Of a DNA stretch of 64,000 bases, positions 1 through 8,837 are shown piece by piece. Where the stretch lies: contig JBGAVD010000002.1 of NCBI GenBank assembly GCA_044228285.1, forward strand, positions 434,001-498,000, given 5' to 3'. Every line of letters begins with the position of its first letter. Within the stretch, counting starts at the first letter, position 1. The notes beneath the pieces were generated by a model. That model was not told where the DNA came from. It did not search any database and saw only the letters and a list, made by a program, of their open reading frames with translations. Position numbers and translations under genes: made by a program. Source of the stretch: JBBATK01 sp044228285. Its GTDB lineage: Bacteria > Bacteroidota > Ignavibacteria > Kapaibacteriales > NICIL-2.

Positions 1-64
1 TTTCGCAAAAACGTCCGTATTACGTCCGTGGAGACAGTTTCGACCACAAACAAAAAACCCTGTG

Positions 65-139
65 TCGGGGCGGCGGGATTCGAACTCGCGACCCCCTGGT
101 CCCAAACCAGGTGCGCTAACCGGGCTGCGCTACGCCCCG
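65..139 (-). tRNA. tRNA-Pro (anticodon TGG)
   Basis: On the minus strand a complete cloverleaf can be read. The 7-bp acceptor stem pairs CGGGGCG (133-139) with CGCCCCG (66-72), the T-loop reads GTTCGAATC, and the anticodon stem CCTGG/CCAGG closes a 7-base loop with anticodon TGG at 104-102. The discriminator base is A (65). The bases that follow read CAC on the minus strand, so CCA is not encoded and must be added after transcription. It decodes CCN proline codons. Confidence 0.96.
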
Positions 140-400
140 ATGAATTGTTACCGTCTCAATTCAGACTACAAAGATGCTGAAAAGTTTTGAGGCTGACAAC
201 TACTCAGGAAGAAAAAGTTCGCGGGATGTGATTTTCCACCGCCGTGCTCGACTCCACACGCGAGCAAAAAGGGCTGCCTGATTCGAAAATCAGAGATTTG
301 GAGCTATGTGTCCGCTGAAAAAATCTTTGTCAAGGTGAAACAGAAGTGATTGCTCGTGATTATTGTCAGTGTAGACCTACTGACAGATCTGGAGAGTATT

Positions 401-856
401 ATGTCGTTCTATCCTGGCAACCGTACCTATGTGATGCAGCTTCGCCGCACCATTCGCGCCCCTTTGCAACGCCTCTATAAGGCCTTCGAAGATCATGATG
501 ATCGCTCAAAGTGGTTCTCTCAGAATTCGTATGTGGAGCCGAGAGTGGGGGGACAGTTCTATAATGATAATGGTGCCGTCGGACAATTCACCGAGGTTCT
601 GCCCCTCGAACGCTGGCGCCTTGAATGGCAAAACCCAAACCATAAACCAGGCTCTAAAGTGGTGATCGAGTTCGAGAAGAATGGTCGATTTGAGACGATC
701 ATCTATATCCGACACTGGCGCATCAAGTCGAAAAAAGATTATGAGGAAATCCAACGCGGTTGGCTGTGGACCCTCGATTCGCTGGAAGCCTTCTTGGAAT
801 TTGGTCAACCTATGGCCTACCAAGATTGGCTTCAATCGCATATGACTACTGCATGA
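401..856 (+). CDS. START-like / AHSA1 (SRPBCC) domain protein
   Basis: This 151-residue soluble protein is built as a single SRPBCC/AHSA1-like ligand-binding fold: an N-terminal strand (MQLRRTIRAP), a helix, the W-F pair (KWFSQN), a run of strands (GGQFYNDNG, WRLEWQNP, VVIEFEKN) and a long C-terminal helix (GWLWTLDSLEAFLEF). Such proteins bind hydrophobic ligands or act as Hsp90 co-chaperone-like factors; the ligand here is unknown. The start at 401 was chosen because GGAGAG lies 5 bases upstream and the domain begins right after it. An upstream in-frame ATG at 350 would add an unlikely 17 residues. It stands alone, with no operon partner. Confidence 0.8.
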   Translation: MSFYPGNRTYVMQLRRTIRAPLQRLYKAFEDHDDRSKWFSQNSYVEPRVGGQFYNDNGAVGQFTEVLPLERWRLEWQNPNHKPGSKVVIEFEKNGRFETIIYIRHWRIKSKKDYEEIQRGWLWTLDSLEAFLEFGQPMAYQDWLQSHMTTA

Positions 857-1091
857 TGCAAAGGTGCTCGCCCTTTAACGCTTTCTTCGTGAGCCTAAGC
901 TCAATCGCTGAAAGCTTTGCAAACTTTGCACGTAAGAAGCTGGCCTTGCTCTCCACTGCATTTGGTTCAAAGAGCAGAACGATATACAGGTAAAAGCCGA
1001 CGCTGAGTTCATTTGAAAATTGCTGGAGCTGAGTCGGACAAAGCCTAGTCTCTGTGCTCGTCTCAGACATAGCTTCGGATTTACACTCGGT

Positions 1092-1130
1092 TTCAGATTC
1101 AGATTCAGATTCAGATTCAGATTCAGATTC
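1092..1130. repeat. hexanucleotide microsatellite (TTCAGA)6.5
   Basis: Six and a half perfect copies of TTCAGA (39 bases), with degenerate flanking copies (TTTCAGATTC at 1139-1148). It lies between the START-like gene and ferritin, about 230 bases past the former's stop. Perfect short repeats of this kind expand and contract by slippage; there is no sign that this one sits inside a gene. Confidence 0.9.
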
Positions 1131-1273
1131 GAACTCGTTTTCAGATTCTGACTCTAATAAGGAATGGTATTAAGTCCGGTTCAGTGACAGCGTAGTAGTG
1201 ACATGCTATTGCTTTTGTACGCTATTCGTTGCTTAAGCTGTAGATTCAGAATTGACTTGTATTGAATGTTTTT

Positions 1274-1497
1274 GAGTTGGTTGGCTGGTGCGTGTGAGAG
1301 CTTTTTCAACTGTTGAAAAAGATCGCACGCAGGCACTCAACTCTCTTGCCTTTCACCCACACCACCACGAGCAGGTAGCTCCTTCAGTATTGTCTGCCCG
1401 ACCTTGCACGCCGGCAGCGAGATGTGTTTTGTTGACCTGAGAGTCAACAGAGTTCCATAACGAAAACAGCCCAGAGACACTATCTCTGGGCTGTTGC
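1274..1497 (+). ncRNA. candidate structured RNA ending in a terminator hairpin
   Basis: A long imperfect hairpin pairs GAGTTG (1274-1279) with CAACTC (1338-1343), TGCGTG (1289-1294) with CACGCA (1326-1331), and CTTTTTCA with TGAAAAAG at the tip. About 120 bases further a perfect 13-bp stem follows. This arrangement of nested paired blocks in a non-coding gap resembles a small RNA gene, but no known RNA family (6S, SRP, tmRNA, RNase P) was recognised and the strand is a guess. Low confidence. Confidence 0.22.
1467..1497. terminator. 13-bp perfect stem-loop, terminator-like
   Basis: AACAGCCCAGAGA pairs perfectly with TCTCTGGGCTGTT around the loop CACTA. The plus-strand tail is GCTTTATT, a weak U-run. 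It may end a plus-strand small RNA or, read on the minus strand, act downstream of ferritin (stop at 1712). Confidence 0.5.
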
Positions 1498-1711
1498 TTT
1501 ATTGATCATGATGATGCTTGTCGACATCCGAACGCTGCTTGCACCTTCGTTGCTGAAGAATGAGGTCTAGGCTGCAACACAGGCAGAATGAACAACTAAC
1601 TCTACTGTCAGCGTACTGACATCATCGCCGAATACACAAGCTCCGAACTTCAAACTCTACGGATGTCCCTAAAACGGAGTGCATCAAGAAGAGAAGAGCA
1701 GTACCTTCTGC

Positions 1712-2203
1712 TTAAGCGCTGGTACGTTCGCCGAGCTGACGATCGAGCAGAAGTAGGCTAGCCCCGGTTTCGCCGACCATTTTAACGCGGTCAATGATGG
1801 TGCGAACGCTTTCTTCTTCTTCTACTTGCTCGTTGATGTACCATTGTAAAAGGATTTGCAGCGGATAGTCTTTTTCCGACAATGAAAGCTCATACAGCTT
1901 ATGAATGCAAGAAGTAATGTGCTTCTCGTGCGACTCTACAACTTCCAGCAAACCTTGCAGTGATGTCCACTGTGGTTGCTCCAACCCAATCGAGCGCAAC
2001 TGAACGGAACCACCACGTGAATGAATGTGCTCGATCAACTTCATAGCATGGCCAATCTCTTCTTGCCATTGCATCTTCAACCAATGTGCTACACCCGGAA
2101 GTGATTTGTCGTTGGCAAGTAGTGACATAGCCAAGTAGTCGTACGCCGACTCCATCTCAGCCTGAATCTGATCGTTAACCGCTGCAATAATCTTTGCGTT
2201 CAT
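1712..2203 (-). CDS. ftnA: bacterial non-heme ferritin
   Basis: This 163-residue protein stores iron as ferric mineral inside a 24-subunit shell. Ferroxidase ligands are visible: E16 in QAEMESAYDY, Y23, the E49-x2-H52 pair in WQEEIGHAMK, and the acidic cluster QVEEEES near residue 130. The length and four-helix pattern match FtnA-type ferritins rather than heme bacterioferritin, because no axial Met is evident. A strong AAGGAGT lies 6 bases before the ATG, which supports the start. The gene is monocistronic. An iron-responsive operator was not identified upstream. Confidence 0.95.
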   Translation of the reverse strand: MNAKIIAAVNDQIQAEMESAYDYLAMSLLANDKSLPGVAHWLKMQWQEEIGHAMKLIEHIHSRGGSVQLRSIGLEQPQWTSLQGLLEVVESHEKHITSCIHKLYELSLSEKDYPLQILLQWYINEQVEEEESVRTIIDRVKMVGETGASLLLLDRQLGERTSA

Positions 2204-2685
2204 GTGAACTCCTTAATATGAGAAAATAGTCTTATTCTTTGTTGTCACTCTGCGAACCATGTATGCGCAGAATCTTGTCCAGATGCCGCCTTCAGACGCT
2301 TCAGCTGCAAAATACGTGTTTCTCTGCTCAGATACATAGGTGCATGACGCAAAGTGCATTCCTGTAGCACATGTTGTTGAGGGTGTAAGTAGTGATCTGT
2401 CTCAGACAGAAGATTCTGATTCAGTTCTTTCAGCCAAGTTTTCGAGGAGCAGAGGCGGCGAAGCCGACTCATAGGCAAAAGACACTTTGAGATTTAATAC
2501 AGAGCAACAACTCAAATCTGGCCTCACTCAATTCTCAACAAAGCTCTGGGATTATTGAGTTGAGGGAGTGTCGAGCGGGTATCTGAGGTGAAAAATCAGT
2601 GTAGAGAGGACTTTGTGGAGCTTTGAAAGAGCTGATTCACGAAGATCTCCCTCACTGCACTTTCGCAGTCCTTTATGCGTCATGG
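2204..2685. other. intergenic stretch, nothing firm
   Basis: About 480 bases between the divergent ferritin and E2 genes. A 75-codon minus-strand frame (ATG at 2472, ending 2245) is open but has no ribosome binding site and no recognisable domain. The right end holds the E2 promoter (separate entry). Confidence 0.5.
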
Positions 2686-2716
2686 TTGGTTGAGTCTGCC
2701 ACAAGTGCTAAGTTTG
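2686..2716 (+). promoter_or_regulatory. Bacteroidota-type promoter for E2
   Basis: TTGG (2686-2689), 19 bases, then TAAGTTTG (2709-2716) fits the TTTG-N19-TAnnTTTG pattern of the Bacteroidota primary sigma factor with one mismatch. It lies 48 bases before the E2 start codon. Confidence 0.5.
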
Positions 2717-2764
2717 CTGACTTAGGAAGAACCACAGAACATTATTGCACACGAGGAGAATTCC

Positions 2765-4540
2765 ATGGCTGTTGAAGTTGTTATGCCCAAGATGGGAGAA
2801 AGTATTCAGGAGGGAAAAATTCTCAAGTGGTTGAAGAAACCCGGAGATCATATTGAACGTGATGAAACCTTACTCGAAATTTCAACCGATAAAGTAGATA
2901 CCGAAGTGCCATCGCCCGTTGCCGGCGTGGTGTCACAACTGCTCTTTAATGAAAACGATACCGTAGAAGTTGGTAAAGTCATTGCCATCATTGGTGGTGA
3001 TGTAGTGAGTGCAAGTCCAAGTGCCGCTCCAGTAGCTGCACCAACACCCGCACCAGCTCCCGCTCCCGCACCAGCTCCAGCACCAGCTCCTGCTCCAGTT
3101 GCAGCAGCTGCTCCGGTCGCAGCCGCTGCACCAGCTGCAAGCTCAGGACCAAGCACGGATGTGGTTATGCCCAAGATGGGTGAGTCCATACAAGAGGGCA
3201 AGGTATTGCGTTGGGTGAAGAACGTGGGCGATAAAGTTGAGCGCGATGAAACCTTGGTTGAGATTTCAACCGACAAAGTCGACACAGAAGTTCCGTCACC
3301 TGTTGCCGGTATTCTTCTTGAGCGCTTAGCGAACGAAGGCGATGTCTTAGAAGTTGGAAAAGTACTCGCTCGCATCGGTGCTGCCGGCGCAGCTGTCCCA
3401 GCTCCTGCACCAGCGGCTTCAGCAACACCAGCACCTGCAGCTCCTGCAGCTCCTGCTGCTGCGGCAACCGCTGCAACTGCTAACCAATCAAGCACTACCG
3501 CTCTCAGTCCAGCCATTGTGGTTCACGGTCTCGGGAGCATTCCACGGAAATCTGGCGATCGGTTCTATTCTCCTTTAGTACGCGCTATTGCCGAAGCAGA
3601 AGGTATTTCTTTGGCTGAGCTCGATGCAATCAGTGGCAGCGGACTTGAGCACCGAGTTACCAAAGCCGATGTGCTCGATTTTCTCGCAAAGCGAGGTTCC
3701 GCTCCTGCATCTGCGCCAGTTTCCGCACCTGCACCAGCGCCTATGCCAGCAGCACCTGCATCTGCGCCTTCCATCGTGATCCCACAGGCTCAAGCTCCTG
3801 CACCGCCAGCGGCACGTCCAATGACCGCTGATGTGGAAGTCATTCCTATGGATCGTGTGCGCACGCTCATTGCTGAGCACATGGTTCGCTCCAAGCTTAC
3901 TTCGCCACACGTGACTTCTGTTGCCGAGGCTGATGTGACCGCCATTGTCAAGCTGCGTGAAAAGCGCAAGGCTTCTTTCGAAAAGGAAAATGGCTACAAG
4001 CTTACACTCACACCATTCTTTGTGAAGGCAATTGTCGATGCTGTCAAGCAGTTCCCGTTGATTAATGTTAGTGTTGATGGAACGAATATCATTCGGTATA
4101 AGCATGTCAATTTTGGCTTTGCGACACTCCTGCCCGATGGCAACTTGATCGTGCCGGTCATCAAGAGCGCAGAGAACATGAACTTGCGAGGCATTGCGGC
4201 GTCAATTTCGGACTTGGCAAGCCGCGCACGTACAAAGAAATTGCAGCCCGACGAAATTCAAGGCGGTACGATCTCGCTCACGAACATGGGACCATGGGGT
4301 TCGCTCTTCGGAACACCAGTGATCAATCAACCGCAGTCAGCAATCATTGGCGTCTATGCTGTGCAAAAACGTCCAGTCGTCCGCGAAATCAATGGCGAAG
4401 ACGCTATCCTGATCCGTCACATGATGTACGTCACCATCACCTACGATCACCGCGTGATCGATGGTGCTCTGGGCTCAAGCTGCTTGAATGCGATCGTTCA
4501 GAACTTGCAAGCAATGAACGAGAACTCACTGGATAGCTAA
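2765..4540 (+). CDS. 2-oxoacid dehydrogenase E2 (dihydrolipoyl acyltransferase), two lipoyl domains
   Basis: This 591-residue protein is the core acyltransferase of a 2-oxoacid dehydrogenase complex, passing an acyl group from lipoamide to CoA. Two lipoyl domains (about residues 2-77 and 131-207) carry the lipoylated lysines K43 and K171 in the motif EISTDKVDTEVP. They are joined by Ala-Pro linkers. A peripheral-subunit binding domain (about 265-305, SPLVRAIAEAEGISLAEL) and a catalytic domain (about 355-585) with YDHRVIDGA follow. No E1 or E3 gene is adjacent, so the substrate (2-oxoglutarate, pyruvate or branched-chain acids) cannot be settled. GAGGAG precedes the ATG. The two lipoyl domains are nearly identical in the core, which points to recent duplication or gene conversion. 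Confidence 0.92.
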   Translation: MAVEVVMPKMGESIQEGKILKWLKKPGDHIERDETLLEISTDKVDTEVPSPVAGVVSQLLFNENDTVEVGKVIAIIGGDVVSASPSAAPVAAPTPAPAPAPAPAPAPAPAPVAAAAPVAAAAPAASSGPSTDVVMPKMGESIQEGKVLRWVKNVGDKVERDETLVEISTDKVDTEVPSPVAGILLERLANEGDVLEVGKVLARIGAAGAAVPAPAPAASATPAPAAPAAPAAAATAATANQSSTTALSPAIVVHGLGSIPRKSGDRFYSPLVRAIAEAEGISLAELDAISGSGLEHRVTKADVLDFLAKRGSAPASAPVSAPAPAPMPAAPASAPSIVIPQAQAPAPPAARPMTADVEVIPMDRVRTLIAEHMVRSKLTSPHVTSVAEADVTAIVKLREKRKASFEKENGYKLTLTPFFVKAIVDAVKQFPLINVSVDGTNIIRYKHVNFGFATLLPDGNLIVPVIKSAENMNLRGIAASISDLASRARTKKLQPDEIQGGTISLTNMGPWGSLFGTPVINQPQSAIIGVYAVQKRPVVREINGEDAILIRHMMYVTITYDHRVIDGALGSSCLNAIVQNLQAMNENSLDS

Positions 4541-4576
4541 GCTCTTTGTGAGACCCTGATCTTCAGGAGACTTTTT

Positions 4577-4606
4577 GCTAAGGCGTGCCTTTCGGCACGC
4601 CTTAGC
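4577..4606. terminator. terminator-type hairpin after E2
   Basis: A perfect 13-bp stem (GCTAAGGCGTGCC / GGCACGCCTTAGC) with loop TTTC follows the E2 stop by 36 bases and is trailed by TATTTATA. It lies in a convergent gap and probably ends the E2 transcript; the opposite strand lacks a U-run. Confidence 0.75.
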
Positions 4607-4761
4607 TATTTATACCAGCACCAGACCTACATAAGGAATCGCGTCTCAGTTAATGCACATTCGGTATTCCAAAGTGTTCGTGTTTAACCCTGCTGCTCGG
4701 CTTCTTTGTTGCGCATGACCTGCAGTGATAGATCTGTATTGCCACGCTGTTTTGTAACGAG

Positions 4762-6861
4762 TTACCAGGCAACATCACATTGGAACACCAATCTTGATTG
4801 CATATTCCCTTGAATCTCAGTGAGACCACTGGAGTAGGTCGTACTATCGTTCTTTGCACTCAGATCATAGCGTAACCAAAGACTAAGTGTCTCATTGGGA
4901 GTGTACAACACAGAGAGCAGTACTCGTGCACTTTGATCATAGAGGGGAACGGAGCTCCAGTATCCTGGTGCCATTTGCTCTGCGGCGTAGAGTGCCGAGG
5001 CAAAGGAGTCGGTTGAGGCGAGAGCGTAGTGACAGGAAGCGATTAAACCCTCAACAAGCGTCCACCGAAGTCCCGCCCTCAGCATGGTTCCGCTGCTTGG
5101 CAATTGAGAGTCGGGAAACTCAGAGTGCTCGGTGGAAAGATAGCGTTCAGTGTGTTTGTGACTGTGCATGAGCAGCAACGAAAGTCGCAAACCTGAATCA
5201 AAGCTCTGCTGGAGCTGTGCGCTAAACTGATGTGAGCGTCGTTCAAAGATCTGTAGTTCGTTGTTTGCAGCGCGCGCAGCATCGCTGTTGCTGCTTTCTC
5301 GATAACGCAGAACGCAGTCCGTCTGCCGCTGCAACTGCACTCGATACTCAGCACTCAGGTCAAGTCCTGCTGAGGGCATGGCAAAACCATAGCGGGGGAT
5401 GAAGGATCGAAAGACGTCGGCAAAGCAGCGGAGCTCTGCATGGGCTGGAAGTCTGACAAACACACCCAGATACAGTCCTAGCTCATTGGAGTTTGATCCA
5501 TAGTTCGAAAAGGTAGAGGCATAGGGCGATCGGTAGTTGGCAGCTATAGAGCGGAAGTTGATGACGGCCGACCACCTTGCTGCTTCATGCGCCAGACTAC
5601 TGAGGAAACAGAGGTTGCCTTGCTGGTCGCGACCAAGTTCCGCATTGAATGCAGTGCCATTGAGTTGATAGGCCGCCGTTGCACTGAGTAGCAGTGCTTG
5701 TTGTCCGAGAATGGGAGCTGAGCTACTTGGGCTAAACACGTGAGAGTATCGCAAAGCCAAAGCCGTAGCGCTTAGATGTACAGAGCCTTGAAGGAAATCG
5801 AGCGTGGACATGAATGCTTGTTCTTTGAGCACTGATCTCTTTTGGAGTTCTGAACTTGTGCGGTGCAGGTCGCTCAGGTCGAGAGAACGAACTTCGGAGT
5901 ATAGCGAATCAATCGAGGCGTCGCGTTGGCGTTGACTTATGGCTACGCACAGACGCCATTGACTGCTGTCAGTACCCAGAAAGTGTTCCACGGCAATGCC
6001 ACGAAAGAAGCTGCTGTTTTGGGTGCTGCGTGAGACTTTAAGTCCTGATCCAAGTTGAAGCAAGGGCGCAACAACATTCGAGCTCTTGGAGCGCATCATA
6101 CCAGGAGCAAGCACCGAACCTAAGCCGCTCACGATGCGGAAGTCGCCAAGTATGCACTGGGTGGTGGACGTGATGGGGATCTGACAATAAGCGCTGAGAA
6201 AGTCTGCGAATGACGCTTCACCTGCATCTTTCTCAAGAACACAGCCCGCCTCAAACAAGGGCGATCGTAGCACACAACGCTCATAACTCGAGAGTGAAGA
6301 GCCGGCGAAGAGTCCTTCGAGCTGAGCTCGATTCTTTTGCAAGGGCAGCTGCTGACGACTGCGAAACTCGACCGACCACTGATGCAGCGAATCACTTTCC
6401 AAAGCAGTTCTTTTGTGTGCTGTTCCTGATCGACGCTGATGTGCTTGGTTTCCAGAACCTTCATCAGATCTTTGCGCATCTCTGGTCTTCGGCCATGCGA
6501 TAAGGCAGTAACGCATCAGGACCTTGCGTTGAAGTGTATTGAGATTAAGGCTCTGCTCTTGTTCGTCGAGAAAGAGCTCAAGTGAAGCATAGTGTCTGGC
6601 CTGAACTTCGCTGAGAATCTTGCGAGCGAGTTGAGGCGTGATTTCTGGAAGCGAAGAGAGTTGGTTAAGGCGACATCGGAGTAGATTCAAGGGGCGACGC
6701 TCCAGTGCTTCTATGTCGGCTGCATCTGCACTCTGTACGTTCTCTTGCAGCAGAGGCTGCAGTATCTGCTCATCACTTTGCTCAGAGCTCTGCGCCTGGA
6801 GAGTGGGAGCAAGCAGAACCATGCTGAACACTACGGATGTTCTCAGCAACGACATGACCAT
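4762..6861 (-). CDS. helix-hairpin-helix outer-membrane barrel-like protein
   Basis: A 699-residue exported protein. It has a signal peptide (MSLLRTSVVFSMVLLAPTLQAQ), a helical N-terminal part with HhH-like character (LNQLSSLPEITPQLARKILSE, then LNLNTLQRKVL, about residues 40-100) and a long region of alternating strands typical of an outer-membrane beta-barrel. It ends in aromatic-rich strands. FCB-group bacteria carry a large family of such 'helix-hairpin-helix domain-containing' outer-membrane proteins; the function is unknown. The start was placed at 6861 (or 6855) because the signal peptide begins there. An upstream ATG at 7065 would add about 68 residues that do not look like a signal peptide. 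It lies downstream of, and is likely co-transcribed with, the next minus-strand gene. Confidence 0.65.
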   Translation of the reverse strand: MVMSLLRTSVVFSMVLLAPTLQAQSSEQSDEQILQPLLQENVQSADAADIEALERRPLNLLRCRLNQLSSLPEITPQLARKILSEVQARHYASLELFLDEQEQSLNLNTLQRKVLMRYCLIAWPKTRDAQRSDEGSGNQAHQRRSGTAHKRTALESDSLHQWSVEFRSRQQLPLQKNRAQLEGLFAGSSLSSYERCVLRSPLFEAGCVLEKDAGEASFADFLSAYCQIPITSTTQCILGDFRIVSGLGSVLAPGMMRSKSSNVVAPLLQLGSGLKVSRSTQNSSFFRGIAVEHFLGTDSSQWRLCVAISQRQRDASIDSLYSEVRSLDLSDLHRTSSELQKRSVLKEQAFMSTLDFLQGSVHLSATALALRYSHVFSPSSSAPILGQQALLLSATAAYQLNGTAFNAELGRDQQGNLCFLSSLAHEAARWSAVINFRSIAANYRSPYASTFSNYGSNSNELGLYLGVFVRLPAHAELRCFADVFRSFIPRYGFAMPSAGLDLSAEYRVQLQRQTDCVLRYRESSNSDAARAANNELQIFERRSHQFSAQLQQSFDSGLRLSLLLMHSHKHTERYLSTEHSEFPDSQLPSSGTMLRAGLRWTLVEGLIASCHYALASTDSFASALYAAEQMAPGYWSSVPLYDQSARVLLSVLYTPNETLSLWLRYDLSAKNDSTTYSSGLTEIQGNMQSRLVFQCDVAW

Positions 6862-7052
6862 ATATCCAGCCCTGACACTTGTAAACTCTAAACCTGCGTG
6901 GCAGCGCTTGCGCTGCACGCGTTGATGAAAAAGACTCCTGCAGATCAGCACAATAAGCTTGCATGCAGCGTTCCTACACTGAACGCGCGCAGAGAGAACG
7001 CTCGGCGAATGAGTGAGCAGCAGGACCAAGCGTTTGACATTGAGGCGAAGAA

Positions 7053-7886
7053 CTACCAGAACCATGCGAGACCTCCGCTGAAGCTACTGCCGAGGGTGCT
7101 CTGCCAGAGACAGAGAGCGTCAAGGCGCAATGAAGGGCTGAGCTGCAGGTCTAGATCGAACTCCATGCTACGTTTGGCGCTGTGGTAGGCTAGACGCGAG
7201 CCTAGCTGACGCAGCCACTGGTAGTGTGCGGCACAGAGGAGTGCGCTGTTGCGGTTAAGGGCAAGGACCAGGTCAGATTCCACGCTCAAGTCTTCATCGA
7301 CTTTGAAGCCATATCCCAGGTGCATTTCTTGGTCGACGCTGAGGTCGTTTCCATTGCGAGTGCAGTTTTGGATAGTGGTACAAAGGCGCGAGCTGGGGTT
7401 GAGGTCCAGGCGCAGGGCAGCGTCGAGACAGAGTATCTGTTGGGGAGCATAGTCGCGGGCTGAACTACGTGTACAGCGGAGACTCGTCCCTAGCTGCGTA
7501 CTTGCATTTAAAGCATAGCCGACACTCAACTGAGTCTGTAGCTCAGAGTACAGACTCCCGCCGAAGAGTGAAATGAGGAGTCCACCGTGCACGGAGGGCA
7601 CGATCTCACTATGCACACTTAATCGGTGCAGAGCGAGGTCTTTGAGGCCGTATGGACCAGGAGCGGAGCCAATACACACCGATCGTGAGCTATCATTGGC
7701 CAATAATGCAGGGTTGAGTGCAAACGAAAGTTCAAGTGGCGACGTCAAAGCCGTTGAACAGAGTAGAGAGCCCGCTGTGGACGCAGTTGCGTGTTGTGCT
7801 ATCAAACCGGAAGGGTTGAGCATCACGATCGCAAAAAAGAAATTGGCTGCCGACCACAAGCGCGCTAAATTTGATGAATACCTCAT
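7053..7886 (-). CDS. secreted beta-barrel-like outer-membrane protein, function unknown
   Basis: This 277-residue protein starts with a probable signal peptide (MRYSSNLARLW...FFFAIVML...GLIAQ) and continues with alternating amphipathic strands rich in Ser, Leu and Gln. It ends on GGLAWFW; a C-terminal aromatic residue is typical of barrel insertion signals. It has no enzyme motif. It sits just upstream of the HhH barrel gene and may be its partner, as small barrel proteins often precede that family. The start at 7886 was preferred over 7901 because the signal peptide is better placed. Its 5' end is divergent from the PorD-like gene, with only 45 bases between the start codons. Confidence 0.55.
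   Translation of the reverse strand: MRYSSNLARLWSAANFFFAIVMLNPSGLIAQHATASTAGSLLCSTALTSPLELSFALNPALLANDSSRSVCIGSAPGPYGLKDLALHRLSVHSEIVPSVHGGLLISLFGGSLYSELQTQLSVGYALNASTQLGTSLRCTRSSARDYAPQQILCLDAALRLDLNPSSRLCTTIQNCTRNGNDLSVDQEMHLGYGFKVDEDLSVESDLVLALNRNSALLCAAHYQWLRQLGSRLAYHSAKRSMEFDLDLQLSPSLRLDALCLWQSTLGSSFSGGLAWFW
7843..7873 (+). promoter_or_regulatory. Bacteroidota-type promoter for the PorD-like gene
   Basis: TTGG (7843-7846), 19 bases, TAAATTTG (7866-7873), ending 58 bases before the ATG at 7932. It has the same -33 and spacing as the E2 promoter. It lies inside the first codons of the divergent minus-strand gene, so the two transcripts must overlap at their 5' ends. Confidence 0.5.
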
Positions 7887-7931
7887 CAGAACCTCGCGCA
7901 ATTCGTGAATCCTTTTTTGGAGAGTGAGCCC

Positions 7932-8837
7932 ATGTCAAAATACTTGCTGTTGTGCCTCATCGCAAGCACTATATTTTTTGGGGTCGATGTCCAGGCCCAA
8001 GAGTTTAAAGCTAACGTCTCTGTAAATATGGACATGGTGCCCATTTCGCAGCGAGATCACATCATGACGATGCAGAACGATGTGATCAATTACCTAAGCA
8101 CGCAGCGCTTTACCGGACGCGATTGGGAGGGAGAAAAGATTCCTATCGACCTGACGATCTATGTCACAGCTGCCAACCCTCAAACACGGCGCTGCAATGC
8201 ACGCCTGTTTTATAACATGAAAACGAACCTCGATGGAGGCGTCTCGTCAGCTTTGATTAAGATTCTCGACCGCGATTGGACCTTCAGCTATGCACTCAGT
8301 CAACAATTCAGCTATCAGTCACTGAAGTTCGATGAATTCTCGACTCTCATTGACTTCTACAACTTCGTGGCTCTGGGCTTAGATGCTGATTGCTTTGAAC
8401 AACTTGGCGGGACAAAGTACTATCAAACCGCTCGCGAGTTAGTGCAGATTGGTGCTACTAATGGCGCTCCAGGTTACTCCATGAGTTTGCAAGAACCAGG
8501 TGAGTTTACCCGAATTTCTCTGGCTACTGAGTTGATCGATCAGAGAATGGAAGAGTTCCGCAAGCTGATCTTTGAATATCATACCGACGGTATGAATGTG
8601 TATTCCAAGGATCAGGAAGGCGGACGCAAAGCCGTTGAAAACGTGCTGCGGAGAATGTCGGAGTTTAAGACAAAGAAGGTCACCGCCCGCAGCTACCTCA
8701 TCCAAATGTTCTTCGACGCAAAACAAACTGAGATTTCAACACTCTTCAAAGGCTCGAACAATAGCGATGTGCTGCGATACCTGCAGATCCTGGATCCTTC
8801 GAACATGAGCGTGTATGAGGAAGCAGTTCGTAAGTAA
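7932..8837 (+). CDS. porD: PorD-like protein, DUF4835 (type IX secretion-associated)
   Basis: This 301-residue exported protein has a signal peptide (MSKYLLLCLIASTIFFGVDVQA) followed by the DUF4835 pattern: paired strands with VSVNMDMVPISQRD, an IPIDLTIYVTAAN strand, FSYQSLKFDEFSTLIDFYNFVALGLDAD, and a C-terminal helix ending in FLRIL-like QILDPSNM. DUF4835 proteins are annotated as PorD, a periplasmic component linked to the T9SS in Bacteroidota. The assignment fits the two T9SS-sorted proteins at 37-46 kb. The start at 7932 has GGAGAG 7 bases upstream; an in-frame ATG at 7905 is less well placed. Confidence 0.8.
   Translation: MSKYLLLCLIASTIFFGVDVQAQEFKANVSVNMDMVPISQRDHIMTMQNDVINYLSTQRFTGRDWEGEKIPIDLTIYVTAANPQTRRCNARLFYNMKTNLDGGVSSALIKILDRDWTFSYALSQQFSYQSLKFDEFSTLIDFYNFVALGLDADCFEQLGGTKYYQTARELVQIGATNGAPGYSMSLQEPGEFTRISLATELIDQRMEEFRKLIFEYHTDGMNVYSKDQEGGRKAVENVLRRMSEFKTKKVTARSYLIQMFFDAKQTEISTLFKGSNNSDVLRYLQILDPSNMSVYEEAVRK

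Larger units (their letters stand above)
857..1711. other. intergenic stretch with microsatellite, hairpin and terminator
   Basis: No convincing protein gene is seen in these 855 bases. The stretch holds a hexamer microsatellite (1092-1130), a long imperfect hairpin (1274-1343), a small GTTGAC/GTCAAC hairpin (1431-1450) and a perfect 13-bp stem-loop (1467-1497). Short open frames here lack ribosome binding sites and recognisable content. The structured half may encode a small RNA (separate entry). Confidence 0.6.

Noticed and set aside
2245..2472. A 75-codon minus-strand frame upstream of ferritin
   Set aside because: No ribosome binding site, no recognisable domain, and it lies in a divergent promoter gap.
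3165..3774. Long minus-strand frames opposite the E2 gene
   Set aside because: They are shadows of the Ala-Pro-rich E2 linkers.
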